Shown piece by piece: positions 10,940 through 21,808 of a stretch of DNA of 64,000 nt (its first letter is position 1; each line of letters opens with the position of its first letter). Both the position numbers and the translations under genes were made by a program. The notes below the pieces were generated by a model. That model was not told the DNA's origin. It saw only the letters and a list, made by a program, of their open reading frames with translations, and did not search any database. Source of the DNA: Favolaschia claudopus (Eukaryota; Basidiomycota; Agaricomycetes; Agaricales; Mycenaceae); the NCBI GenBank assembly GCA_037176885.1, contig JAWWNJ010000023.1, positions 186,001 through 250,000 on the forward strand, given 5' to 3'.

Positions 10940-11162
10940 AGGACCGATGCTAACCCTGACAGAGGTCGGATCCGCAAAATCGACCCAGATTTGAGCAAGA
11001 TTTGAGTCTTGTCGGGACTTTTCAAATGTTCCCACGCTTTCTGAGGATGCGAAAACGGTTCTTTTCGTGCTTGGAGCAAAACATCCAACATTTTCCCAAA
11101 ATTTTTTCGAAATTTTGTCGGGACTTCGGGATCCGACCTCGGTCGGCATTAGCATCGGTCCT
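10940..11162. mobile_element. MITE, 223 bp, hAT-like, intact target-site duplication
   Basis: The ends are AGGACCGATGCTAA and its inverse TTAGCATCGGTCCT. Inverted similarity continues through GAGGTCGGATCC. Both sides are flanked by the identical 8-mer ATGTGAAC (10932-10939 and 11163-11170). The interior has no coding capacity. An 8-bp duplication with short inverted repeats fits hAT-derived MITEs. It lies in the 3' flank of the MDR gene. Confidence 0.85.
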
Positions 11163-11231
11163 ATGTGAACCAAGCCAATTCTATATGTCCGTAAATAGAC
11201 ACCAACTTCCCTTTAACAATGTATCAATGAT

Positions 11232-12834
11232 CTAGTCCTCAGCCACAACAACCACTGCCTTGGCCTTGTTAGAACCCTTCTGGACCGCCAATATGACATC
11301 TCCCATTTTATCAAGCCCGTGCGACACATCCTCCCTGAACTTGATTTCTCCGCTAGCAAGTTTTGGTAGCATGGTGGCGTAGAATTCGCCGATATACTTC
11401 GCGATAGGCAAATGGCCCATCAATACGCCGTGGATGTGAAGAGATCTGTCGCAAATGAGGTGGAAGTTCTAGCCGTCTTGTCTCAATATAAAGTGTAAGA
11501 TAGTTAATGAATCGACGTACTTTGAGAGGCTGGTGGCCAGTGTTGTATCCGGAGATGGCGCCGCATTCCTTGGAAGATGTTAGATGGAAGCACCTGGCCG
11601 GCGAAACCATTTCATACCAGGAATCGCCCTTGAACTGCAGAGAATTCCAGAGCGGCATCCAAAATATCTCCACCAACGTTATCCCAGTAACTGCTATGCA
11701 GTAAGAAATCTTCCAAACATCGCGAACAATTAAGCGTACATGTCAATGGGCCCCTCCTTTGCCAGCACACCACGAGTGTCGGTAAATTTATAGTTGAATG
11801 CCACGTCTGCGCCAATCGATTTCATGAACTTGACCTTCTCTTCCGATCCCGCCGATGCAATGACTTTCAGCCCAGCTTGCTTGGCGAGTTGTATGACCAT
11901 CCTACGGAGCATATGTTAGCTCACTCAGACTGAGCTGATGAATCAAAACGTACGATCCTACACCACCTTGATAGCATGGAATAAGTACAGGGCAGTCCCA
12001 AAAGAATCGTGAAACATACCTGCGCCAGTAGTAACGAATACAGTCTCGCCCTAGATCCATGCTTTCAGATCTTTATTCACAGTCACTCTATTTCGGGGAC
12101 GTACCTCTTTTGCATTCGCAAATTCTTTCCATCCGATATAAGCCGTTTGACCTTGATGAAGCCGGGTTCATAAACATTTTGCACAAGAAACTGAACACGG
12201 ACCCGGTAACCCAGCAGGACCCAAGTAAACTGACCACGGTAAATTGGCAACTTTGTCCATGATTTGGAGTCCAGTTGGGTCGGGAACTACACTGTATTCC
12301 TCGTGGACTAGAATGTGTCGTCAGAAATGTCAAACTCTTCGATTAATATTCATACCCAGATTATACCCGAAAACATGCTGGCCGATAGCAAAACCGGTAT
12401 TTTCTGAACGCAGCACCTTGGCGATGCCAAATCCGTACAGCCTGTCGATTTATCAGGAATTCACGCTGCCTCAGAGCGGCAATAGCTTACGGTTTTCCAA
12501 TCTGAAACGATGCCTAGGCAGGGTTAAGTAATCTCGTGAATATAGGAAGCTAGGATTAATCGAGAGTTCAGACCGGATGTCCTTCGCCGTTCATCAACAC
12601 GCGAAAGTAGGGATCGACAGACAGTACAAGAGTCTTGAGGAGAATACCACCTTCCAGGGAGACGTTTTCCAAATCGATAGTCTGCGTTGAATCGTAAACT
12701 GTCGTCTCTCCAGGGACAGGATAGCCTGAATACGGGTATGCGTGAGCTTCGAGCTGAAAACCACCTGTTCGAACCGATGACGAACCGGTGGGTACGGAGT
12801 TGAACAAGACACGAGAATTCTTTGTGAAGGTCAT
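11232..12834 (-). CDS. MDR-family NADP-dependent double-bond (alkenal/one-like) reductase
   Basis: Medium-chain dehydrogenase/reductase of the leukotriene-B4 dehydrogenase/alkenal reductase branch, which reduces activated C=C bonds with NADPH and needs no zinc. The N-terminus reads VLFNSVPTG, then LEGGILLKTLVLSVDPYFR, the signature of this branch. Later exons give GFGIAKVLRSENTGFAIGQH, LGPAGMPGQTAYIGW, ETVFVTTGAG, then QLAKQAGLKVIASAGSEEKV (nucleotide-binding fold), YWDNVGGDILDAAL, CGAISGYN and HGVLMGHL. It ends AKAVVVVAED at 11232. The start is the ATG at 12832-12834. About seven short introns split the gene. No zinc-ligand cysteines or GHE motif are visible, unlike the ADH at 37.6 kb. The natural substrate is unknown. 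Confidence 0.87.
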
Positions 12835-12873
12835 TTCTGGGCGATCCTACTGTCCTATGAAAATAAACCAACC

Positions 12874-12881
12874 CTTTATAT
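12874..12881 (-). promoter_or_regulatory. Candidate TATA box of the MDR reductase
   Basis: The minus strand reads ATATAAAG about 40 bases upstream of the ATG at 12834. Motif and position only. Confidence 0.4.
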
Positions 12882-13413
12882 GTGTTGGCCCTCACTGGGG
12901 CTTGCCTTCGGAACTTCGGAAGCAGGGCCGTCGAAACGGTCGGTAGTGCGGTTGGCTCATATCCCAGCAGCGAGTTTCTTTGTCAACGGGCCGTTGAGTC
13001 AAGGAATGGAGGAGCTATCCAGCGTTTGCTGAAGTCTTTTTGGCTGTGGATGAAGCTGAGGAAAAGAATTTCGTCATGTTCGCTTAGTCAACGGCCCGAA
13101 GAAAAGTTCGTTTACTCAGAATCGGATTTTCTGCGTTGCGCGGCGATGGACTACGATGCAAACGCGGACTGTAGAGCGTCTGTCAAATAGATGTGGAGAC
13201 GCCAGAACTCGCATGAGCCAATATCAATCAATGTTGTGGTCACGGAGCAACTTGAAGCCAGTTCGAAGGGTAGCATATGCTCGAAAGTTGAATTCAAACG
13301 CAGTATGCCCCAGGGACCGAGGCACACTGTTTACTGCGAGAGTTTGACAGAGGACGAGAAAACAAAAAATATATAAGTATAAGTACCCGGGGATAAACAA
13401 GTTCAACTACATA
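12882..13413. other. Intergenic region between two minus-strand genes
   Basis: This is the upstream region of the MDR gene and the downstream region of the subtilase. No gene or repeat recognised. Confidence 0.5.
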
Positions 13414-16400
13414 TTATGCCGAAATGCCAATGATGGGACTCAACCAGCTCTCGTAGTCAGCCTCGTTGGTCGGATCTCCCGTAACACGGAGCGCCCGGAG
13501 AAGAACCTTGTATGAGCCAGAGCGAATTGTTGTGCCATTGGCGAATGTCTTTGAGAGGACAAGGGTATTATCCAAGGTTTCTTCGTTCTACAAAAGTTCA
13601 GTATCATGTCGTCTTGCAAGACTGGTTAGCCTCTCACCTCATCGTTGCGGCCGAGGTAAGGAATCTCCAGCAAAGCGCCAAGAGTAGGAACCTTGGCGAA
13701 AGAACCTCCCTTGTGAGAGGAAGTGAACGAGATGGCACCGCGTTTGTTCAAGGTGCCGTTTAACGAGATGTCGGAGGCGACGAGGTCAAGACGCAAAAGA
13801 GGTGTGCCGAAAGCTTGGCGCCAGATGATGGTGGGAGCATCTGTGCCGACCAACGTATAGTTCACCGGCGCTTGCTGAACGTTACCCGTAGAGTCGAGCA
13901 CCACAGGCAACTGAACACCGAAAATGATGTCGGTGTTGTCAATGACCTGCTTGTCCTTGATCGATGCGGCGAGGCCAAGGTACGTGGCGTGAACACTCTC
14001 GCTGCCGCTAGTAACATGAATGAAACCAGAGTAGACGGGGTAGGTGGTTGTGTCAACGCCTTTGGGAGGCTTGATCGTGGCAACGACCTCGTGGGATTGG
14101 CCAGGTCGGAGCGTGAATTTACCGGTGTTGAAGCTGACACTCGCGTACTGGGTGGTGAGAGCGACTGGACCAAGGCCGGGGAGAATCGAGTTCTATTCGA
14201 GCGTCAGAGATCAAGTTGGAATCGCATCAATGAGGACTCGTACGGGTCCGATGGTAACTGCAGATCCTGCAGGGGTATGACGGAGGGTATAAGTTTTGAC
14301 GGTTTTGCCGGCGTTCTTGACGGAGAATTTTTGGCTATAAAAACACTTGTAAGAGATAGGAAACGCAAAAATGAAGAATTACTTGCGTTCCGACGAAATG
14401 CTTGGTGTCGTTGAGCAGTAACTCAGTCTTAGATAGAAGAGTAGTTCCGTAGATTGCATCGTAGACCTGAATGAGACCAGCGCCTTGCTGGCTGACAGTC
14501 TGGAGAGGATCGCCGTCGGTGTGACTCGACGAAATAGGCTGGGCCGTGGCTTGGAAGAGAGTGCGGGCACCCCGCGCAACAGCAGCGGTTTTGCCTTTGA
14601 CTTGGAGTAATAAGGCACTTGATCCCGCTGTATGAGGTGTCGCCATTGAGGTCTGTAACATAGTGAGATCGACTCAGGATGAAAAGGTGTTGCTTACACC
14701 GGACAGAAGTGCCCAGGTGCCGAGAGTAACAGGATACGTCGACATGATAGAACCTCCAGGGGCTGTGAAACAGAAGGCTCTCTCAAAGGCTGTTTCATGA
14801 TAGCAATAGTACTACAACTCACCCGCAAAGCTTGGCTTGAAGTACAGATCATTGGTTGGGCCGTAAGTCGTGAAGTCGGATACGAGACCACCGGTGGGCG
14901 AAGGGAAGTCGACGGATCCACCGGTTTGCGGGAATGTGACGCTCATTGACTGTCCTGCGGCGTATTGTTGGGCAAGCTACACGATGTTTGAGGAAACGAA
15001 TCTCTTTGAACGGAGTAATACATACGAAAACGCCGTCCTCTGCCTGAATCAAGACTGCGTGGAAATCTCCAACCTAGTACTTTGTTAACGCGGATTCGAA
15101 CCTCACAGTGGATTGACTCACCTCGATTCCGGCGAAACCGTTGCCGTTACTGCAGTGAATGGAGTGTGTCGGTACGAAAAGACATTAACTTCATAACTAA
15201 ATGCTCACTCATAGATGAGGGCAGCGTTTGCTCCAGATGCTGCGATGTTGGCAATTTTAGTAGTCTACACATAATTAGAATCATTCGTAGGCGTATTGAA
15301 AAGCTTACAAAGGGACATGTTCCACGTCGGACGAGGACGACGAAGCCAGAGAGGTCCGGGGTTGAGGCAGGGAGCGGGTTGCAGGCATCGTCAACGATGG
15401 CTGTGTCGTTGGAGGTGGCATATAGAGGGCGAGTTTCGTTGATGGGGAGGGGGAAGGTCTATCTCAGGCGAGAGGAATCAGCACAATGGAATAGAGCGCC
15501 AGATTTCACACTGACGGCGTAGTAGACGATAGGATCGTGAGTGACACCTCCCACGGTGATCGTCTGCAGAGGGACGATGGTGTTGTCCGTGGAGGCAACA
15601 GAAATCGCGTCGATAGCGTTGCCCGGAGAGCTGGAATACCACGCTCCCGAAGCGCCCTGTACGCAGCCAGATAAGGGTCGGCGCATCTTCGAATAACAGA
15701 GAAAGGCGCACCTCATTACCAGCGGCAATGGTAACAATTTTGCCAGATGCAGCAATGCGACTGGAAACGACAGAGCCCGTGCTCTCGGTCCAACCGTCGG
15801 CTCCTCCGAGCGACATGGTCAAGATGTCCATCTTGTCTTTGACGCCCCGAAGCAAAGCGTCGACGATGACTGAGGTAAGGAAATTCAGACATGAATGTAG
15901 ACAGATGAACAAACGGTGATCGTACCATCATCGTTCACGCTTCCGTTGCATCCAAAGATTCTGTAGGAGAAGATTGTCGAGTCGTAAGCAACGCCGCTGA
16001 TGTTGAAAGGGTTTCCAGGGTTGGCGCCAATGATGCCCTGAAGATATGCACATTTAGTTCATGTGTTGGGAGATTAATTCTGGTGCAGACGTACGGCAAC
16101 GTGAGTTCCTGGAGGTAGGAATCCATCAGCAATCTAACGTCGAAAATAGAAGATGGCCGAACGAACCGTGTCTATGAGAGATAGTCAGTAATCGCCATGC
16201 GAGGCAATAATACAATTCAATTCTCACCCTGCGCATTGGTCCAATGGGTCGGCATCCGGCACGGGCGCGTTGGAGCCAGTGTATGCATCACCGACCAAAT
16301 CGTATCCTCCAGCAACCTTGAAGCCAGGGCCGAAGCCGCCGCCAAGGAAGGGGTGGGTGTAGTCAGTTCCGGTGTCGAGGCTTAACAGAGTAAGCCTGCG

Positions 16401-17175
16401 AGGAAGAGAGTATGGAACGACGACAGCGAGGCTTACATGCCAATCTTGATACCCTTCCCAGTGATCCCCTTGGCGTGGAGTTTGTCGACGCCCTGCATGG
16501 TGGAAAATTAGCGCTTCACTTGGCGGGACATAGTGTCGCCTTACGGTGGAGATGTGAGTGGATTCGGAGTCGGGGAGGCCTTTATCGCCGGGTGAAATAT
16601 GCTTGAAAGAGACGGGTCTTCCTGGAAGTCAGTAGGGTTACTCGCGATTGAAGGCCAAGACGTACACTGGACGAGGGAACGTGCGGACGGGACGGATCGC
16701 GACAACGCCTTCCGTTTTGAGAATATCGGATACATCCTGTAGATGTCCCAAGATGAGAACGGAGACTGAAAGACAGCACAATACGTACTTGAGCATTCTG
16801 GTTCCCTCGCGTCAGACGTAGAGCTCAGTGGAAATGGATAGACTTCGCACCTCGAGTGTCAGAGCTGCACCAACAAAGATTCCCGGAGCATCGTATTCCT
16901 TGTGGACGTCGAAAGAGATCTTCCGCGCCCGAAGTGACCGATACAGTTGCTCGTGTGCCTAGATTCCAAATGAGAGAAGAACAGTACCGGGTGCATAGAG
17001 GACTAACTGTGCCAAGCTCTCGTTTGTTGGGAATGTCCTCTGCATGAGAAACCTCAACGATGAATTTGTCCGTTTGGATAGGCAATTTCGTGACTCGTTC
17101 GACGTTGGATAGGGACGCCTTGGATGCGAATACAGAGCTTGCGCCCAAGAGCGCTAAAGAAACAAAGGCCTTCAT
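13414..17175 (-). CDS. Secreted subtilisin-like serine protease (S8A, PA domain, Fn3-like C-terminus)
   Basis: Extracellular endopeptidase of the minor extracellular protease (Vpr/C5a-like) type. It starts MKAFVSLALLGASSVFAS (signal peptide), followed by a short inhibitor-I9-like propeptide (DKFIVEVSHAEDIPNKR). The catalytic triad is visible: Asp in LDTGTDYTHP near 16370, His in GTHVAG near 16100, Ser in SGTSMATPH near 14640. Between His and Ser lie MSLGGADGW, the oxyanion region ASGKIVTIAAGNE, and a protease-associated insert (VVLVRRGTCPF, then NIAASGANAALIY). After the catalytic domain come Fn3-like beta modules (TGKFTLRPGQSHEVVATI, then YPVYSGFIHVTS). It ends WLSPIIGISA at 13414. More than fifteen short introns are present. 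Likely roles are nutrient acquisition or wall turnover. The triad is intact. Confidence 0.9.
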
Positions 17176-17250
17176 GATGCCGAACAGTGCTGAAAGAGCG
17201 AATGGAAAGGTGAAAACAGACAGCGCGGTTCATCGCGTGAGGTGCAGGTA

Positions 17251-17257
17251 CATATAG
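17251..17257 (-). promoter_or_regulatory. Possible TATA-like element of the subtilase
   Basis: The minus strand reads CTATATG about 75 bases upstream of the ATG at 17175 and only about 15 bases from the foldback element at 17273. The motif is weak. Confidence 0.3.
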
Positions 17258-17272
17258 TAACCAGGGACCATG

Positions 17273-17568
17273 CCTGTCTCGGTAACCCAGACGTTCCGGT
17301 GCGATCCGCCTGACAGCGGAGTTTCAAAACATAACGCAGAGAAGGCACCGGAACGTCTGGGGCAATTCGTATAGCAACACCCCCCATCGAGTCACATCAC
17401 CCGCGTGGCGCTGTCAAACCCTCACCCAAATGTCACGCTTTGTGACTCGATGGGGGGTCGGCCGATCGAATTGCCCCAGACGTTCATACGACATCTCTGC
17501 GCTACGTTTTGAATCTCCGCTGTCAGGCGGATCATGATGTCGTATGAACGGCTGGGTTACCGAGACAG
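17273..17568. mobile_element. Foldback element of about 296 bp with two self-pairing arms
   Basis: The outer repeat CCTGTCTCGGTAACCCAG pairs with its exact inverse ending at 17568/17569. The target site is duplicated as GGACCATG (17265-17272) and again after the element at 17569-17576; a 7- or 9-bp reading is also possible because terminal G residues are shared. Three further stems are seen. A left-arm hairpin pairs 17286-17302 with 17345-17361, perfect over 17 bp. A right-arm hairpin pairs 17475-17495 with 17536-17556, 20 of 21. A central hairpin pairs 17380-17396 with 17441-17457, perfect over 17 bp. The loops of the two arm hairpins are also complementary to each other over about 40 bases. 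No coding capacity. Confidence 0.85.
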
Positions 17569-17576
17569 GGACCATG

Positions 17577-18740
17577 CTTATCCCAGCTTATCGCTGAACG
17601 ACGATGTGGAGAATGCAACCGTGTGCACATTGGGATTCTTGATTGGCGGCATATGTTTTGTGATTTGAGGTCAGTCTTGGCATGCCATTCGAAACAAATT
17701 CGAAACCTCTGTCCCAGTCTGTCCCATCCAGTGACTCTGTGAACAAGAGCACATGAACCTTCGTTTCTGGGGGGAAGTTGAGGCATATGTTGAGCATGAG
17801 TGACTGCGAATCTGGTCTTGAATTTAAAATATTTCGAGGGTCGTGAACGGTCCCAGAGCAAAGGATATTTGATTAAGTTCATTTGATCCGTCTTCACCCA
17901 GTCCGACGACATGTGAAGATCAGTGCATCGCGTCGAAAGTCGTCGAGATTCCGTGCAGCGACGACAGGCAGTCACACGACAGCTACAGCGGACGAGGAGG
18001 GCATCAGTCTCGGTGCTACCCCAGGAAACCAACTGAAACCAACCGCCAGGAACGAGTCTCTGTCTCAGTGTCTGGCTCTTACGACGGGGAGTAACAGCGC
18101 GAAATGTGGAGAAGGAATCACAGTGCGATAGTTGCTCAGCATACTTACTAGTAGTCAAATCAAAGTCAAATAGTCCGCTTGGGCCTTGGCGTCCACATGG
18201 CGTCCATGGTGCAAGTGGTGTGGCGCGAGTCCGGGGCTGCCCGGTCACGGTGGCGTCAAGAGGTGAAATTTGACGACTCCAACCCGCACTCGGGAGTTGC
18301 AGAAGGTGTCGGGCATTTTCCGCCGCCTCCAAACGGAAACCAAGGACACATTCGAGGAGCAAAGCAAACCATATCAGCCCTCACCAACCAAGGTTACCAA
18401 GGACAAGGATGGAGACGCGAAAGGGACTTGTGAGTCAGTTATCGCAGTCTAGTTCGTTTGTTGAAGATTCAGGTGCAGATATAGAGGACGATGCTAAGGG
18501 GGAGGTCGAGGAAGCTGACAGTGCACCACGGATAGCTGCAGAAAGAGAAACGAGTTTGTTCCCAGTGCCCACTGGCAAATTCAATTCCTCGGCGCTTGTT
18601 GGGCGCCAATCACGGATCTCCCCGCTCTACTCGGAGGTCGCATGCTCTTCTCAAGTCTTTTCTTCTAACTGGGTTTGAACTGGGTCTGCCAACGAATCTT
18701 TCGGTCCATCGTTTGACACGGCGCACTCTGCACCACTCGT
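17577..18740. other. Gene-poor region with possible coding remnants
   Basis: Two stretches have protein-like composition but no family match. One is on the minus strand at 17588-17797 (HVLLFTESLDGTDWDRGFEF). The other is on the plus strand at 18270-18450 (FRRLQTETKDTFEEQSKPYQ, Lys/Glu-rich). A 276-residue open frame covering 17532-18362 on the minus strand runs into the foldback element, so it is unlikely to be a gene as it stands. I treat the region as decayed sequence. Confidence 0.4.
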
Positions 18741-20640
18741 TTATGGACGTCTCAACCTATCGCCCCGTTTCTTTACTTGTGTCGGCTTTGCGTCAACCCA
18801 CTTGCTACCCACCTTGGGCATAGACGCTTTGGCGTATTGTTGTTCAAGGCGGCGCGTGTCTCTCGTTCGCCCTCGATGCAATTGAGGGTCGGCAGCAATT
18901 GCACCACCGCAGTTGCCTCGCAGGAGTTGAGGTCGCACACAATTCTCGAGTCTAGGGGGATGCATATGGATGCACGCCACGATTGGTGAAGGGTACGCGT
19001 ATCTTGAATACCTACTCTTGAACACCGCTCACAGCAATTTTGAGACAGATTTGCATGCCCAGCTGCCCCATCGTCGAGAAGTTCGGAATCAAATGTCCAG
19101 GTTTCGCTCCTATGTAGGATGGCTGCGTTTTGCAGAGAATTGCAGGGTGAAGTGCTTTGGGCTCTCAACCTGGTACTCTTGTCGCGGATATAGGTTTGGA
19201 GTTATTTTGGGTCCCCAGTTTCTCTACACTTATGCTTCCCCAGCTCCGAGTCGCCTTTCGTATTGCGCTCCCGTATCGCCATCTCTACCCGCACTTGCAA
19301 CCTTGCTCGATCTGCGGCTCGGTCTCAGAAGCTTCCCGCGTACTGTTGTCTGTGGGGATGCATAACTCCCGTTTGCCCTCTATGTCGGTGGAGTCCTGCA
19401 CTTGCGTCCTCTGCTTTCATCGAAAGGTATTGACCAAATGCGATTCGACGATGGTCGCACGCATATGGGTTCATGTCATACACGGATGCATGACAAGTTT
19501 GGTGAAAGGTGCGGGGGCTCTTTGAATTCTTGTCTTCGGATGATACTTACATCGGGTCTTGCGATTGCGAATAGACTTGTTTGCATAGCTGCCTCATCAT
19601 TGTGCAGCTCGGAGCTGAATCTCCAGCTGTCGTCAATTCCGCACACCCAAAAATTCTTGGACGACCGTCAGTGCGCTTCCAAGATCGTATGATGTGCCAG
19701 TTCATGACACATTCGCACCCCCGCGTCCTCCAACGCTGGGCTCGGCCCGGCTACAAGTGGCGCGCGATGCTTGCCCGGCCCTGCTCTCGTCGTCATGTAC
19801 CCTGCTTTGTCAATTACTCGACTCTGCAGGTCCTTCGTTCCTTGCGCCGGCATTCGACCTATGCGCGTTCCGTCAGTCCCCCGCTCGACCTCTTCGACTA
19901 CCCGAAATCTTTCGTCGTGAAATCTTTCGTCGTGCTGCCACTGCACCGCGGTCAATTGTTCGACACAGCGCACTCGGTATTGAGGTGCTATTCTTACAGA
20001 TGACGGTCTGAAGTAAGTCCCGCCTCCTCCACCGGTCCTCTGATACTTACAAACGTATACAGCGGCGAGTCGTTTGTCGATCGTAGCGCCCCGTCTCTCT
20101 ACTTGTGTCGGCTTTCCTTCAACCCACTCGCTACCCACTTTGGTCTCAGATCCGCGTATTGCTGTCTACGGGGGTGTCATGCAATTGAGGGCGGCAACTG
20201 GGCTAAGGGGAAGCATGTGGAATCTGGATCTTCATATCATACCTGCACGCATGGCACGATCGATAAAGGGTACGAGTGTCTTGTATCATTACTTTTGAAG
20301 ACCCCTCACATCTATTCTTGCGATTCTCTCTGATAGACACTTGCCTGCAAAGCTGCCTCATCGTCGTGCAGCTCGGAATCAAATGAAGCGCGTGTCCCTC
20401 AACACCGCGCCTGATGTTCGCCCTCAAATGGCTCTCGATGCTTGCCCTGCCCTGGAGCCATCACATCCACCATTTACCGTCGCCATGTCCCCGCTTTGCT
20501 TCCTCCATTGCAGTTTGCAGGTCCTTCGTGCCGCGTGCGCACGTTCGACGTGTGACCGTTTTGTCCGTCCGCCACCGAGCACCCGGCATCTTTCGTTGTG
20601 CTGAGCACGAGGTGCGACTAACGCAGAGGCAACGCCGAGT
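18740..20640 (+). repeat. Degenerate array of three copies of repeat family I
   Basis: Three related segments follow each other in the same orientation, at roughly 18770-19130, 19300-19940 and 20095-20620. The first and third share TTGTGTCGGCTTT(G/C)(C/G)(G/T)TCAACCCACT and TGCAATTGAGGG. All three share a block close to CAGCTGCC(C/T)CATCGTCG followed by TCGGAATCAAATG. The second and third share TTTGCAGGTCCTTCGT and a C-rich stretch ending in ATCTTTCGT. A 15-base unit GAAATCTTTCGTCGT is duplicated exactly at 19904-19933. Copies are diverged and contain no sustained open frame. Confidence 0.55.
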
Positions 20641-21808
20641 AGCCGGCATGAGGCGGAGCTCCGTTCGAGGGACCCGAACCGTTTGGACATCTGGACGCTG
20701 TCAATTTGAGCTATCGATTCCTCGGCATGCCCGACCCCCTCCCGTCGCAATGGCCGAAAGTGGGACATTCCTTCTCGACCCTTGCAAACTATCAATATGT
20801 ACTGGGTCCTGATCCTTCTTCTGCATGGGGCACAGTGCCGAAGCTGTAAACGTCTACCGCACATGTCAGGCGTGCTGGACCTTACAATGTGTCTCGCTCG
20901 GCTTTTTGACGGGGGCACTCGAAGCCTCTTCATCATCTCGCCGACTGGGACACTAGCGAAGCGTTTCCCGACTGTATCGTCTCGACGAGCATGTCTCGTT
21001 CTCCCTCTTGCGATCCGTCTCCGCGTCATTCTTCTTCGTCGCGAGCGCGAGAAGTGAGGTTACGAAACCCATTGTGCGGACAGGATGGACTCGCAGCCTT
21101 GCTGTACGTCTCTGCGTACAATACTTTATATTTCATCCGTCATCTTTGTGGCTTCGTCCGTGCACTTGCGTCTCATATTCCTTCTTGGCGTGCTTCCGCC
21201 CTCTTTTCGATACGTTTACACCACCTTCCAGTGTCCGCTGATCTTTACCCCGGCTCCTGGAGGTAGGTGCATCCGCTTGACAAGCTGCTACGAACTGCAT
21301 GCGCCTGTGGGTTCGTTTCAGTAGCCACGCCCAGGTGATCTGTACGTGTGCCAAGGGGGAAGTGTGTTTGGGGGAACAAGAGGCAGGCAGGGCCGAGTGA
21401 CCCCTGCCTGACTGACGACCGGCTCTTTCCGCAGGCAGACTAGCACATCTGCGAAGACGAAATGTGGAATCCGTTTGGCGATATGAGGCATCAGTCCGTA
21501 GCAGCGGGGTCAGTGGTGCCTTCGAACGTTAACTCCCCATCGCCCCTGCTTTCAGCAATTGCTCGAAGTTATCATTGCGAATCATCGGAAGGGTTGGGTG
21601 CTCAAGAGGACGGTCTCAAGTCACTTTTTCGCTTGCTTTTTGCTTTTGCGTATATTGGTCAGTGCACACGGATGTGATACTTTCTCGCAGCGCTACTAGT
21701 ACCTCCATGTACAATATCACGTTCTTTGTCTCTAGAGTCGATTGTACTTTACATTTCCTTTGTTCCCGAGACTCGTGCTCATCCAGACGTCGGGCGGCGT
21801 ATGACACG
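20641..21808. other. Intergenic region before the first F-box gene
   Basis: No gene recognised. A small hairpin (AGGCAGG paired with CCTGCCT) lies near 21382-21412. Confidence 0.45.

Noticed and set aside
15075..15110. tRNA-like word GATTCGAACCTC
   Set aside because: It lies within an intron of the subtilase gene, and no acceptor stem or anticodon arm could be drawn around it.
17532..18362. 276-residue open frame on the minus strand
   Set aside because: It has no domain and a Ser/Arg/Cys-rich composition typical of chance frames, and its 3' end reads through the foldback element.
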